From the NCBI RefSeq assembly GCF_034627025.1, contig NZ_CP141048.1:4726001-4790000 (forward strand): a DNA stretch of 64,000 bases. Reading direction: 5' to 3'. The position numbers were made by a program, and so were the translations under genes. Source of the DNA: Microvirga lotononidis (lineage in GTDB: Bacteria > Pseudomonadota > Alphaproteobacteria > Rhizobiales > Beijerinckiaceae). Shown piece by piece: positions 1-9,696 of the stretch. The first letter of the stretch is position 1. Every line of letters starts with the position of its first letter. The notes beneath the pieces were generated by a model. That model made no database searches. It worked only from the letters and a program-made list of their open reading frames with translations, and was not told the origin of the DNA.

Positions 1-415
1 GTTCGTCATGGCGTCGGGGACGAGGAGGTGTTCCGTTTGCACTCCATCGATGGTGTTCCCGAACCGCCAGCCTCCGGAGGCCTTGAAGCCGTGCCTCGTC
101 CTGGGACCAGCATCCGCACAGGCAGGCCGAGCTGTGGCCGCTGGGCGTGATCGCGCGGGCGATGACGCGCTGCCCCTCCCCGTATCCCTGCACCGCCGAC
201 CCCAGCCTCTCGATGATCCCGACCGGCTCATGGCCGATGGTGAGACCGCGGGCCACCGGATACTCGCCCTTGAGGATATGGATGTCGGTGCCGCAGATGG
301 TTGTGGTCGTGATGCGGATCAGGGCGTCGAGCGGCCCCACGTCCGGGATCGGCTTCTCGTCGAGGAGGATGCGCCCCGGTTCGACGAATACCGCTGCCTT
401 CATCGTTGCTGCCAT
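1..415 (-). pseudogene. Zinc-dependent alcohol dehydrogenase, 5' part, frameshifted and cut by the window edge
   Basis: The reverse strand from ATG 415 encodes the start of a medium-chain zinc alcohol dehydrogenase: an N-terminal strand, the catalytic-zinc motif ICGTDIH, then IGHEPVG and a glycine-rich CLCGC stretch. GGGAGGAAGGA immediately upstream supports this start (ATG 403 is an alternative). After CLCGC (about base 110) the reading continues as unrelated residues, while the expected family sequence (HGFKASGGWRFGNTIDG) resumes in another frame from base 93 down. Bases 94-109 are 16 nt where the family normally has about 27, so a small deletion plus frameshift is likely. The 3' part lies outside the window. 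It could be a true pseudogene or an assembly error. Confidence 0.75.
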
Positions 416-625
416 TCCTTCCTCCCTCTCTCATGCGAGCGCGAGCGGCCGAGTCAGGAACCCGGCCTTGGACATTAGGAACCTCGTCAGCGGCGAAGGG
501 GCTGGCATTGGGGCATAGGATGCGGTCCCCATCAAGGCCGAGGGGGATGGTCTTTCCGGGATGGACGCCATTCCCGTCCGGTGTGTTGTGCCGACACGAC
601 AACGCTGCATTGTGGGAGCATCCCC

Positions 626-1561
626 TCAGAATGGATTGACGTAGTTCAGGATCGCGGTCTGCCGCAGCACGACCTTGCGGATGACGTGGGCCGCCTGCAC
701 GCGCTCCGTGTAGATCGCCGCCACCCCCGTGCTCCCGGCCGGCAGCCGTCCGGCAACGGCCCGATCATCGAGCGAGATCCGGACCACGAACGGTGCCGCC
801 TGGAGTTCCGATGGCGCCACCGCAAGGCCGCCCACCTGTGCCTGCCCCGTCGCGATGGCCTGCAACACGGCTTCGACACGTCCGGGAAATACTTCCCCTG
901 GGAAACGCTTGAACGTGACCTCCACGGGCTGGCCGACCTCGACGTAGCGTGAGTAGATCTGCGGGACCTCGACCCCGAGGATCGTTTCTGAGGTGTCGAT
1001 GAACGCCATCACGGGGGACTGTGCGGTCACCCGTGTTCCCTTGCGCAGCGCCAAGTTGGTCACGTAGCCATCGGCCGGCGCCCGCACGGTCGCCTTATCC
1101 AGGCTCCACCTGGCGCCCTCGAGCTGGGCCCGCAACTGTTCCACATCCGCCTCACGTTGCTGCACGTCGAACGCGCGCCCTGCGTCGTTTCTCTGGAGCT
1201 CGGAGAACTGGCCCAGGCGCAGCTCGGCGAACCTGAGTTGGGCTTCAAGGGTCTGGACCTGTGCCTGGTACGTGGTCGGATCGATGCGGAACAGGACGTC
1301 GCCTGCCTTGATCGGCGTGTTGGCGGCAACGGGGACGTCGATGACCTCTCCCGCGACCTCGGGCACGATCTGGACGGAGTTGCGGATCACCGCTGTCGGA
1401 CCGGACGGCGCGCCCCATCCCATCGGGATGAACAGGCCGACCAGAAGGAGCAGCAGCACGAGGACAGGCGACAGCTTCCAGAACAGGTTGAACGGGATGA
1501 ACCGCAGCCAGACGAACAGAGCCAGCAGCGCAATGTAGGAGTTGAGCAGGACGACGATCAT
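626..1561 (-). CDS. HlyD-family membrane fusion (periplasmic adaptor) protein
   Basis: A 311-residue adaptor of the HlyD/EmrA type, related to E. coli YibH/YiaV. It links an inner-membrane exporter to the outer membrane. An N-terminal hydrophobic stretch (about residues 1-50, two segments) is followed by a biotinyl-lipoyl-like strand (IVPEVAGEVIDVPVAAN), a coiled-coil hairpin (about 95-150), the second lipoyl half (VRAPADGYVTNL) and a beta-barrel region. Its ATG overlaps the stop of the upstream DUF3302 gene as ATGA, so the two are translationally coupled. DUF3302-HlyD pairing is known from E. coli yibI-yibH. No transporter subunit lies beside it, so the cargo is unknown. Confidence 0.88.
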   Translation of the reverse strand: MIVVLLNSYIALLALFVWLRFIPFNLFWKLSPVLVLLLLLVGLFIPMGWGAPSGPTAVIRNSVQIVPEVAGEVIDVPVAANTPIKAGDVLFRIDPTTYQAQVQTLEAQLRFAELRLGQFSELQRNDAGRAFDVQQREADVEQLRAQLEGARWSLDKATVRAPADGYVTNLALRKGTRVTAQSPVMAFIDTSETILGVEVPQIYSRYVEVGQPVEVTFKRFPGEVFPGRVEAVLQAIATGQAQVGGLAVAPSELQAAPFVVRISLDDRAVAGRLPAGSTGVAAIYTERVQAAHVIRKVVLRQTAILNYVNPF

Positions 1562-1797
1562 TTCGGCTCCTCCCGCCGTTTCGGCACATCGACATAGGCC
1601 CAGATCAGCACCAGCGGCCAGAACACGAAGCCGCAGATCAGGGTGGCCCAGCTCCCGACCGTGACTGCCTCCGGCCAGGGATGACCGCGCTTGCGCGCGA
1701 TGTGCCCGGGCATCATCCCGAGCGCCACGAACACCGCGATGAGCGTCGCGACGAGGACGATGAGGACGATCCAGGCGAAGATGTCGAGGCCTGACAT
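1558..1797 (-). CDS. DUF3302 small inner-membrane protein (YibI/YiaW-like)
   Basis: A 79-residue membrane protein with two hydrophobic segments: FAWIVLIVLVATLIAVFVAL near the N-terminus and a second around WATLICGFVFWPLVLIWAYV. Between them lies the basic, proline-containing loop typical of DUF3302 (ARKRGHPWPEAV). ATG 1797 is preceded by CGGAGAG, so I chose it over longer upstream reading. The gene ends inside the start codon of the HlyD adaptor. The family is thought to accompany YibH/YiaV-type adaptors, with an unknown biochemical role. A second DUF3302 gene lies at 16748-17068. Confidence 0.85.
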   Translation of the reverse strand: MSGLDIFAWIVLIVLVATLIAVFVALGMMPGHIARKRGHPWPEAVTVGSWATLICGFVFWPLVLIWAYVDVPKRREEPK

Positions 1798-1891
1798 TGA
1801 TCTCTCCGTAAGTGCCGCCTTCGGTTCAAGGCACCGCCTCAGGACCACCAGGCGCGAGACCAGGTTCGGCGATGAAGGACATCGTGCGAAC

Positions 1892-2968
1892 TCAGTATTT
1901 CGCCATGATGGCCGCGGGTGGCGTTGGATGCGCATGTCCGCCGAGCGGGAACGCCACGGTGAACAGGCCGATGGTGCCCTGCGGACGGTTCTCGACGTCG
2001 ACCTCGCGCAGTACCTTGATGCGGGTCGTCACGGGCGTGCCGGCGACGGTGAACGTGTAGCCTGCCGTGGCGCCGACCGCCGCCACCCGTCCCTTGAACG
2101 GCCCGATCCGGTTGCCCCGGCCGCCGTCCTCGGATACCTGGTCGTAATAACCGGCCTGAAGACCGACGGAGAACTCCTTGGTGATGTTCTTGGTGATGGC
2201 CAGATCGGCGTGGAAGGCGTTGCCGCTGGCATAATCGGTCGCGGGGTTCTCGCCGTTGATCTCGAAGCCGACCGTACCCGAGATGTCGAGGCCGAGCTCC
2301 GGATCGAGCCAGGTGAGTGCGGCGGAGACGTCGCCGATCCAGCGGTTGAAAGCCAGGTTCGACAGCTCCCCCTCCTGGTAACCGCCGGCCGGAACGTTGA
2401 CCGAGCCGCTGATCGACCAGTGGAAGTTGCCCGCATGCCAGCCGACCAGGGCTGTCGTGATGGGATCGCCGAGGACGAACGAGGCATCCCGCTGGCTGAA
2501 GGCGAAGGGGCGCCCGAGCGGCGGCGCCTCAATCAGGATGCCGGAGCTGACCCGCGGCACGCCGAACGGCACGCTGACGCCGAAGCCCACCTGCCCGCCG
2601 AGGATTTGCAGGGGCGTGATCCAGGTTGCCGTCAGGAAGTCGGCCCGGGCCTCGACCTCCACATCCGCCAAGACGGCCCCACCGATCTGGATGCGGCGCC
2701 CGCCCTTCAACTCACCGGAATACATGTAGAAGTCGTTCTCGAGGTAGACGCCGGGCGGCGGGACGAGGGCAGCGCCTGGGCCGTGGAAGCCCGGGAGGTA
2801 CAGGCTGGCCCCACCTTCCGTGGCGTCTGCGGTGCCCGCCAGGAGGCTGCTGAATGATCCGAGCGCGAGGATCATTGCAGAAAGGCGCTGCCCCACGCGG
2901 CATCTTCCCGGGACCCGGCCGAGTTCGCGCGCCCTCCTCCGCCTGCGGTTCGATACCTGAGTACTCAT
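1892..2968 (-). CDS. SphA-like / phenol-MetA-type outer-membrane channel protein
   Basis: A 358-residue secreted protein. A basic N-terminus (NRRRRRARE) and hydrophobic stretch (SAMILALGSFSSLLAG) end at a likely signal-peptidase site near ADATEGG. The rest alternates short beta strands and turns with Gly/aromatic content, as in SphA/MetA-pathway outer-membrane proteins (compare YLPGFHGPGAALVPPPGVYLE). AAGAGGGTTGTC precedes ATG 2968. It lies beside two sulfatases, so uptake of a hydrophobic or sulfated organic compound is a reasonable but unproven role. The cargo cannot be read from sequence. Confidence 0.75.
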   Translation of the reverse strand: MSTQVSNRRRRRARELGRVPGRCRVGQRLSAMILALGSFSSLLAGTADATEGGASLYLPGFHGPGAALVPPPGVYLENDFYMYSGELKGGRRIQIGGAVLADVEVEARADFLTATWITPLQILGGQVGFGVSVPFGVPRVSSGILIEAPPLGRPFAFSQRDASFVLGDPITTALVGWHAGNFHWSISGSVNVPAGGYQEGELSNLAFNRWIGDVSAALTWLDPELGLDISGTVGFEINGENPATDYASGNAFHADLAITKNITKEFSVGLQAGYYDQVSEDGGRGNRIGPFKGRVAAVGATAGYTFTVAGTPVTTRIKVLREVDVENRPQGTIGLFTVAFPLGGHAHPTPPAAIMAKY

Positions 2969-3036
2969 GACAACCCTCTTTCCTGATTGGGCCGGCAGAA
3001 GGTTACAGTCGAGCCGTCTGCCGGCCTATGCGCGCG

Positions 3037-4698
3037 TCATTGCGCAGGCGCGTCGAAGCTCCGCTGCATCTTCTCCACGAGTTGATCGATGCTGAAACTC
3101 GCTGCGCGTTGGCTAGGCGGGTATTCCTTGAAGGTGGCCAGGAACTGACCCACGACGGTTGGCGCGGCCAGGAACACGCCCGCGGCGTCCGACATGAACC
3201 AGTCGTAATACGTGTTCGAGGTGATGTCCGCCCGCTCGTAAGGATCCGAGCGCAGGTTGAAGACCTTCGGCACCCGTAGACGCGTGAACGGCTCGGCCCA
3301 GATCCGCATCGTCCCCTGGGCGCGCTGCTCGTCGAAGACGATCTTCCAGTTCTCGTAGCGCAGGGCGACGAGATCGCCGTCGTCGTCGAAATAGACGAAT
3401 TCCTTGCGCGCGCTCCTGTCCTGCTGGCCTGTCAGGTACGGAAGCTGGTTGTAGCCGTCGAGATGGACCTTGAAGGTCTTCGTTCCGGCCTGGTGACCTC
3501 TCAGCAGCTTGTCCTTGATGTCGGGATCGCCCGCAGCCGCCATCAGGGTGGGCACCCAGTCGAGACCGCTGATCAATTCGGTCGACACGGAGCCCGGTCT
3601 GATCCGTCCCGGCCAGCGGATCATGCAAGGCACGCGGAAGGCGCCTTCCCAGTTGGTGTTCTTCTCGCTGCGGAACGGCGTCGTGCCCGCATCCGGCCAG
3701 GAATTCTGGTGCGGTCCGTTGTCGGTGGTGTAGAGCACGATGGTGTTGCCGGCGATGCCGAGATCGTCCACGGCCTTGAGAAGCTGACCGATATGCGCAT
3801 CGTGCTCGATCATGCCGTCGGCATATTCGGTCCGGGACGTCAGCCCAGGCTTGTCGCGATGCTCCGGCCGCACATGGGTACGGAAGTGCATGCGGGTCGA
3901 GTTGAACCAGCAGAAGAACGGCTTGTTCGCGCGTGCCTGACGCTGCATGAAGTCGATGGCCGCCGCCGAGGTCTCGTCGTCGATGGTCTCCATGCGCTTC
4001 TTCGTCAGCGGCCCGGTATCCTCGATCCTGCCGTCGACGGAGGTCTTCAGCACGCCCCGCGGCCCGAACCGCTTCCGGAACTCGGGGTCCTGTGGGTAGA
4101 AGTGGTTCTCCGGATCCTCTTCGGCATTGAGGTGATAGAGGTTGCCGAAGAACTCGTCGAAGCCATGCGCGGTCGGCAGGTATTCGTCGCGGTCGCCGAG
4201 GTGGTTCTTGCCGAACTGGCCGGTCGCGTAGCCGAGTGGCTTGAGCAGTTCGGCGAGCGTCGCATCCCTCGCTTGCAACCCGACTGTCGCCCCTGGCATG
4301 CCGACCTTCGACAGGCCGGTGCGCAGGGTGCACTGGCCCGTGATGAAGGTCGAGCGCCCCGCCGTGCAGCTCTGCTCGGCATAGTAGTCGGTGAACATCA
4401 TGCCTTCCCGGGCGATGCGGTCGATGTTGGGCGTGAGGTAGCCCATCACCCCGAAGGAATAGGCGCTGATGTTGGTCTGCCCGATATCGTCACCGAAGAT
4501 GACGAGGATGTTGGGTCGTTGTCCGGAAGCGGGCGACACGCTTGGCGCGGTCTGGGGCTGCTGGGCTTGTGCCGATGCTCCGGTACCCGCCATCGATGTC
4601 AGGGCCATTGCGGTCCCCGACAGGAGGATGTCACGTCGGTTGACGCTCCGCTCCTCCCCCGTGTCTTGTTGCTCCCTGCTCAGGTTCTTCTCGCTCAT
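3037..4698 (-). CDS. Type I arylsulfatase, Tat-exported
   Basis: A 553-residue sulfatase predicted to hydrolyse sulfate esters in the periplasm. The N-terminus has a twin-arginine signal (SVNRRDILLSGTAMALTS). The catalytic CTAGRS motif sits about 110 residues in; its Cys would be converted to formylglycine. Metal-binding segments FGDDIG, GKNHLGD and YTTDNGPHQ are present. ATG 4698 has GAGGAG six bases upstream, so it is preferred over a TTG two codons earlier. The second sulfatase (9697-11340) is closely similar in the catalytic half but has a different export signal. A formylglycine-generating enzyme was not found in this window. Confidence 0.93.
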   Translation of the reverse strand: MSEKNLSREQQDTGEERSVNRRDILLSGTAMALTSMAGTGASAQAQQPQTAPSVSPASGQRPNILVIFGDDIGQTNISAYSFGVMGYLTPNIDRIAREGMMFTDYYAEQSCTAGRSTFITGQCTLRTGLSKVGMPGATVGLQARDATLAELLKPLGYATGQFGKNHLGDRDEYLPTAHGFDEFFGNLYHLNAEEDPENHFYPQDPEFRKRFGPRGVLKTSVDGRIEDTGPLTKKRMETIDDETSAAAIDFMQRQARANKPFFCWFNSTRMHFRTHVRPEHRDKPGLTSRTEYADGMIEHDAHIGQLLKAVDDLGIAGNTIVLYTTDNGPHQNSWPDAGTTPFRSEKNTNWEGAFRVPCMIRWPGRIRPGSVSTELISGLDWVPTLMAAAGDPDIKDKLLRGHQAGTKTFKVHLDGYNQLPYLTGQQDRSARKEFVYFDDDGDLVALRYENWKIVFDEQRAQGTMRIWAEPFTRLRVPKVFNLRSDPYERADITSNTYYDWFMSDAAGVFLAAPTVVGQFLATFKEYPPSQRAASFSIDQLVEKMQRSFDAPAQ

Positions 4699-4749
4699 GT
4701 CCAACTCCTCTGGATCGGTCCAAAAGGCGTGCCGAAAGCGCTTCCGAGG

Positions 4750-5763
4750 CTATGGCTTGTAGATCGTCCTCCAATCGCTCCTCATGTCGACCACGAGCCA
4801 CCCTCGCGTCGGTGCCTCGTCCAGGGCCTTGTCGAGCCGGCCGACGTGCGACTGGCGATCGTAGGCGTATTCGCGCTCCGCATCGGTGTGATGGACGATC
4901 AGGGCGAAGCGCGGACCCGTGTTCAGCGTGGTCCATTGCAGCATCTGGAGGTCGCCGTCCGAGTTTCCGGCCGCGAAGACGGGGCGGCGGCCGATGAAGC
5001 GGTTGATCCCCAGCGGCTTGCCGGGCCCATCGTCGACGAACTCCACCGTCGGCAGCTTCTCGATCACGGGCCTATCCCCCTCGAGGCGGTATGCGGTCTT
5101 GCCGCTCGACCCCACGACCTGCTCGGGCGGGATGCCGTAGGCCTTTTCCGTCCAGGGCCGCATGAACTCGACACCGCCGCCCGAGACAATGAAGGTCTTG
5201 AAGCCGTTCGCTCGCAGGTACGCGAGCAGTTCGACCATCGGCTGGTAGGTCAGCGACGTGTAGGGTCTGTCGAAGCGCGGGTGTCGCGCCTTGGCAAGCC
5301 AGTCCGTGACCGTCGCCTCGAACTCCGCCGTCGTAATCCCGCTGTGGGTGGCGATCATGAGGTCCGCGATGCCCTGCTCTCCAAGCGCGGCCAATGCAGC
5401 CTTGTCGCCGTTAAGGAGCGCCTTGAAGGGCTGTCTGTTCGCCAGCTCCGGGTTGGTCCGGGCAAGTTCCTTGGCGCGCTCCTCCACGAAGGCGGCCTGC
5501 ACGTACATGGGCTGCTCGGTCCAGAGCGTGCCGTCATTGTCGAAGGTGGCGATGCGCTCCTCGACCGGCACGAAGTCGGGGCCACCCTGACGCGTCACCC
5601 GCTGCACGAAGTCGATGATCCTGCTCTTGGCCGCGCCGTCGTTCCAGGACGGCAGGGGATCGGTCTGGGCCCGCGTGTCCGGCGCCGTGAGCGTGAGCAT
5701 GGCAACCACCGCGAGCGCGAGAAATGCACGGCGTGTGGGCAAGAAGGTGCTGGGGATGGGCAT
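4750..5763 (-). CDS. Exported HAD-superfamily phosphatase
   Basis: A 337-residue HAD hydrolase with an N-terminal export signal (RRAFLALAVVAMLTLTAPDTRAQ). Motif I is FDNDGTLW (nucleophile Asp and general-acid Asp), motif II is FIVSGGG, and motif IV is GNSDGDLQM, so the acid-phosphatase-type active site looks complete. ATG 5763 follows GGGAGG by a good distance and lies one base after the stop of the BatD-like gene, indicating an operon. Being exported next to sulfatases, it may help strip phosphate from organic compounds outside the cytoplasm; that link is inferred. The natural phosphate ester cannot be named. Confidence 0.88.
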   Translation of the reverse strand: MPIPSTFLPTRRAFLALAVVAMLTLTAPDTRAQTDPLPSWNDGAAKSRIIDFVQRVTRQGGPDFVPVEERIATFDNDGTLWTEQPMYVQAAFVEERAKELARTNPELANRQPFKALLNGDKAALAALGEQGIADLMIATHSGITTAEFEATVTDWLAKARHPRFDRPYTSLTYQPMVELLAYLRANGFKTFIVSGGGVEFMRPWTEKAYGIPPEQVVGSSGKTAYRLEGDRPVIEKLPTVEFVDDGPGKPLGINRFIGRRPVFAAGNSDGDLQMLQWTTLNTGPRFALIVHHTDAEREYAYDRQSHVGRLDKALDEAPTRGWLVVDMRSDWRTIYKP

Positions 5764-5764
5764 C

Positions 5765-7096
5765 TCATGACCTCCCGACGGGATTGAGCGGTGGCAATGC
5801 GCATGGTCGCCGGACACGGGCGTGGGCATTCGGGACGGACCAGGCCGCCTCGGCGAGTCGCCATCCCCGTTCCGGGGTCCACGGCTCTCCGCCAGGGCCG
5901 AACAGGGAGCGTTCGAGTTGCGCCGCGGCGGTGCCCAATGCCTCATTCCGCGAGACCCACTCGATCTGGGATGGCGACAGCCTCGTCTTCCATTCCGCGA
6001 ACGCGCGATAGGTCGCGGCGGCGTCCCCGCCCCTAGCGACCCGACGCAGAGTCCGCCGCGCGGATTTCTCCGACGCGGCCCGCCGCTGCCGCCACGCGAG
6101 CCAAGCTTGCCGCGCTCCCGGCGCACCGTACCAGGCGGCGATGACGACGGTTGCCAGGATGGCGGCAAGGCCTGCGGATGCCAGCAGCCAAGTGCGGGAC
6201 CTGATCCGAAAGCCAGCGCGGGATGCAGCCGGCGTGGCCGGGGTCGTGACGGTAACGCTTCTGCCTTCGAGGTTCGCGGCCTGTGCCGACTTCGTCCGGA
6301 GATCCCACCACGGCAATACGAGAGCCGGGAGCACGAACGTGCCCGCCCGCTCGAACACATACGTCACCTTGTCGGTGCGGTGTCCGGTCACCGAGCCTCG
6401 ATCCACGCGATCCTCGCTCACGGGCGGATCAGGGTAGATTCGGATGCCATCGGGTACAGCAAACGAGAGCTCCGGCATGCCGAGCGCAGGCACGTCCGCG
6501 GCTTCCCGCGTGATCGCCCGGACAAGGGCGCCGCCGGTCTCGAAGCGGGTTGCCTCGTCCGGGGACCACGTCTGGCGCGCCGACACCCGGCTCGAGGCGA
6601 TCACGGGGCCCGAGGCATCGATGCCGGGCGGGACGGTGACGTCCAGACCCACCGGGCTGCCCGCGGTCGTTCCGGCGACATCCCCGCCAGGGTCGAGCAG
6701 GGTGACTTGCGGGGCCGGAACCGTGAGCCTGCCGCCGCGGCGCGGGAAGACGGCGAAGGTGAAGCGCTGGCCGACGTAGGACTGCTGGCCGATGGTCTCG
6801 CGGATGGTCAGGCCCTGGCTCTCGAACCGCATCACCTGGGTGCCCGGTGCGTCCGCGACGCTGACCCGCGGCGGCCGCGGCATGACGTCGGGGAACAGGA
6901 CGTCGACGTAGAGGCTGATGGGTTGGCCGACGACGGCGCTGCCGGCAGGATCGAGCGCTGTCCTCACGGCGACGCCTGACGGCTGGGACAAGGCCGGCGA
7001 TGCGGCGACGATCAGGCCGAGGGCCAGGGCCGGCATCGACCCTGATCCTCCGCCTAGGCCCCGTGCTCGTGGCAGCGTCCGGCAAGCCCGCATCAT
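5765..7096 (-). CDS. BatD-like single-pass membrane protein
   Basis: A 443-residue protein with an N-terminal signal peptide (ALALGLIVAASPALSQ), immunoglobulin-like beta-rich BatD domains, one transmembrane helix (WLLASAGLAAILATVVIAAW) and a cytoplasmic tail rich in Arg and Ala. BatD proteins usually occur with MoxR ATPases and VWA-domain BatA/B partners in aerotolerance operons. None of these is visible nearby, so this is an orphan BatD. ATGATG at the start overlaps the upstream TGA, and the downstream HAD gene begins one base after the stop, so three genes are coupled. The function here is unknown. Confidence 0.78.
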   Translation of the reverse strand: MMRACRTLPRARGLGGGSGSMPALALGLIVAASPALSQPSGVAVRTALDPAGSAVVGQPISLYVDVLFPDVMPRPPRVSVADAPGTQVMRFESQGLTIRETIGQQSYVGQRFTFAVFPRRGGRLTVPAPQVTLLDPGGDVAGTTAGSPVGLDVTVPPGIDASGPVIASSRVSARQTWSPDEATRFETGGALVRAITREAADVPALGMPELSFAVPDGIRIYPDPPVSEDRVDRGSVTGHRTDKVTYVFERAGTFVLPALVLPWWDLRTKSAQAANLEGRSVTVTTPATPAASRAGFRIRSRTWLLASAGLAAILATVVIAAWYGAPGARQAWLAWRQRRAASEKSARRTLRRVARGGDAAATYRAFAEWKTRLSPSQIEWVSRNEALGTAAAQLERSLFGPGGEPWTPERGWRLAEAAWSVPNAHARVRRPCALPPLNPVGRS

Positions 7097-9663
7097 GGCT
7101 CGCCCCGCACGAACCAGCGGTAGTAGGGGTTGTCCGGATCGGCTGCCAGCACGCTGCGCATGTCGCGGGCCCATCCGATCCGGTCGCCCGCGAGGGCGCT
7201 CGTGCCCGCGCGGTAGAAGGTGAGCAGTTCCTCCCGGCGGGAGGCGACCGCCGCGAGCGCCGCCTCGTCGGCCCCGCCGACGGGAACGTCGTCGCGCAGG
7301 TTCAGCAGCTCGGGCAGGACCAGCCCGAAATCGCCGCGGCGGACCCAGGTGGCATACTCGATGCCCGGGCGGTCGTCGGTGACCGCGGGCGCGTTCCTGG
7401 CAAAGCGGACAAGGCCGTCCCGCCCCATGACATAGGTCGCCAGCAGGACTTCCGGCGAACGCACGCCCACTTCGGCCAGGGCGGGGGCGACGTCAGGCAG
7501 GGCCATGCGTTGCCGGATACGTCCGAGATCGAGCGTCATCGGATCCATCGAACCGACCAGCAGCATCTCGTGCAGCTCCGTGGTCCACAGCATGGCATGC
7601 GGGAACACGTCCACGAAGCTTCGGACGAGCGAGCGCGTGTCGTCCTCGTTCTGCGTCGGCAACGGCAGCCATTGCGCGACGATGCCTTGCGGACGCAGGC
7701 GCGATGCGGCGAGACGGTAGAAATCGCTCGAGTAGAGGTTGACCACGCCCGCAGCGGATGGCGGCGGTGGCTCGAGCGTGATGAGGTCGTAGGTCTCATC
7801 GGAGCGCTGCAACTCGCGCCGGCCGTCCCTCAGGCGGATGTCCAGCCGCGGATCGGATGACGCACCGAAGGTACCCTTGAATAGGGGAGCAGCCTTCAGG
7901 ACTGCCGGCAGCAACTCCGCCACTACGCGGCGCTCGAGGCCGGGATGGCGCAGCATCGCTCCCGCCGTGATCCCGGTGCCGTAGCCGATCACGAGCGCCG
8001 ACCGCGGTTCGCCGTTGTGGACGATGAGCGGCAGCAGGGCTTGGAGCCGCATGTAGCGCAGCGACGGCATCGCGTCGCCGGAGTTCGAGACACCCTGGAT
8101 GTAGAGGCGCCGGAAGCGGTTCGCGCCGGTCCCACGCTCGACGACGGCAACGGTCCCGCCCCGTCCTTCCTCGTAGAAGGCGAGCGAGCCTCCGCGCAGT
8201 CCCGGGAAGACCCTCGCCAGCCCGTCAGCCGGGGCCAGGACCACAACGGCCACGGAAACGAGGGCGACGCCGACGATCGCTCCCTTAAGCCGTCGGCTGG
8301 TGCCGCCCGCCGCGATCGTGGCAAGGCCTATGGCAGCGGCGCCGGCCGCGAGCAGGCCAAGCGTGCGCACCACGCCGAGGGCGGGCACCAGAACGAACCC
8401 CGTCAGGGCCGTGCCCGCGATGCCACCAATGGTATTGACGGCGAGCGCCGCCCCCATCCCCCTCCCGGTGGGTCGATCCTCCATGACGAGGCGCAGGGCG
8501 GCCGGGAAGGCGGCACCCAGCAGGATTGTCGCCGGAAGGACAACGGCGATGGCCGCTACCGCAAAGCGGGCGGACATGCCCGCGAGGTCGTTGTTTGTCA
8601 CCGACAGCACGGCAGCCTCGGCGGCGGTCTGGGCCACGACGAGCCACGGCCCTGGCGTCACGATGCCGAGCAGGGCCGCCGCGCCCGCCGCCGCGATCAG
8701 GAGGCCGAACATTCCCCAGGGGTCTCCGGCCCGCGCGGCGAACCTGGCGAACAGGCCCGCCCCAAGCGCGATCCCGAGTAGGTAGGTGGCGAGCACGACG
8801 GAAAACGCAAAGGCTCGCGTGCTCGTGAACGGAACGATGGCCTGCGACCACGCGATCTCGTATCCGAGGGCAACCGCGCCCGCGATGCCGTAGAGCGCAA
8901 GGGCGGTGGCAGCGCCACGTCGGGCATCGGGTGGCGGGGCCACATCCCTTGCCGGGACTGTCCGAGGGCTCGTCCGATCGACCCACAACGCGACGGCTCC
9001 CACGGCAACGCCGACAGCCGCCGCCGCGAGGGCGGAACCGCGAACGCCGAGCATCGGAATGAGGAGAAAGGGAGGAAGGAGTGCCCCGATGACGGCCCCG
9101 CAGGTATTGGCGGCATACAGCCGTCCCCCGGCATCGGCACCGCCATGGACAATGGATCGGATCAGGACGGGCAACGTCCCACCCATGAGGACGGCAGGCA
9201 CCGCGACTGCGGCGATCGGCAGCGCCCACGCCAAGGGGAGGCTGACGTCCTCCAGACGCGCGAAGGTCGACGCGGCGTTGGACAGAAGCAGGGTCGTGGC
9301 GGTGCCGAAGAGCGATACGCCGAATTCCAGCAACCCGTAGAGACGCAAGGGACGGTGCGTCCGGTCGGCGATCCTGCCCCAGACGAGACTGCCGAGCCCG
9401 AGGCCCGCGAAGAAGGCGCCGACCCCGATGGCAATGGCATGCACCTCCACGCCGATCACCAGCGTGAGCTGCTTGATCCAGACGATCTGGAAGATGAGGG
9501 CGACTGCGCCCGAGAACACGAGCAGGAGCGCGGGCACCAAGTGGCTCCCGCGCTCCTGCGATCCTCCGATCGGACGGGGGCGTTGACGCCCGCTGGCGCG
9601 GTGCGGGACAGGCTTGGCGCGTGCCTGGGTCACTGTTCGGTCTTCCCTCTCGTGTCGCGGCAT
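7093..9663 (-). CDS. Fused MFS-type membrane domain and spermidine-synthase-like methyltransferase fold
   Basis: An 856-residue protein. The N-terminal two thirds has roughly a dozen hydrophobic helices (from LVPALLLVFSGAVALIFQIV). The C-terminal third is a Rossmann spermidine-synthase-like domain (VIGYGTGITAG, VVAELLPAVL). The usual acidic DSSDP-type catalytic segment reads LEPPPPSAAG, so true aminopropyltransferase activity is doubtful. Family members are widespread and mostly uncharacterised. ATG 9663 lacks a clear ribosome-binding site; a GTG ten codons in (9633) has AGAGGGAAGA upstream and is an alternative. The stop overlaps the BatD-like start. Confidence 0.85.
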   Translation of the reverse strand: MPRHEREDRTVTQARAKPVPHRASGRQRPRPIGGSQERGSHLVPALLLVFSGAVALIFQIVWIKQLTLVIGVEVHAIAIGVGAFFAGLGLGSLVWGRIADRTHRPLRLYGLLEFGVSLFGTATTLLLSNAASTFARLEDVSLPLAWALPIAAVAVPAVLMGGTLPVLIRSIVHGGADAGGRLYAANTCGAVIGALLPPFLLIPMLGVRGSALAAAAVGVAVGAVALWVDRTSPRTVPARDVAPPPDARRGAATALALYGIAGAVALGYEIAWSQAIVPFTSTRAFAFSVVLATYLLGIALGAGLFARFAARAGDPWGMFGLLIAAAGAAALLGIVTPGPWLVVAQTAAEAAVLSVTNNDLAGMSARFAVAAIAVVLPATILLGAAFPAALRLVMEDRPTGRGMGAALAVNTIGGIAGTALTGFVLVPALGVVRTLGLLAAGAAAIGLATIAAGGTSRRLKGAIVGVALVSVAVVVLAPADGLARVFPGLRGGSLAFYEEGRGGTVAVVERGTGANRFRRLYIQGVSNSGDAMPSLRYMRLQALLPLIVHNGEPRSALVIGYGTGITAGAMLRHPGLERRVVAELLPAVLKAAPLFKGTFGASSDPRLDIRLRDGRRELQRSDETYDLITLEPPPPSAAGVVNLYSSDFYRLAASRLRPQGIVAQWLPLPTQNEDDTRSLVRSFVDVFPHAMLWTTELHEMLLVGSMDPMTLDLGRIRQRMALPDVAPALAEVGVRSPEVLLATYVMGRDGLVRFARNAPAVTDDRPGIEYATWVRRGDFGLVLPELLNLRDDVPVGGADEAALAAVASRREELLTFYRAGTSALAGDRIGWARDMRSVLAADPDNPYYRWFVRGEP

Positions 9664-9696
9664 GGGCCGGCTGCCGCGGGGCAGCCGGCGGTACGA

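Noticed and set aside
3463..5787. A 774-residue open reading frame on the plus strand
   Set aside because: It lies opposite the sulfatase and HAD phosphatase genes, which have clear motifs. Long antisense frames are expected in GC-rich DNA, and no domain was seen.
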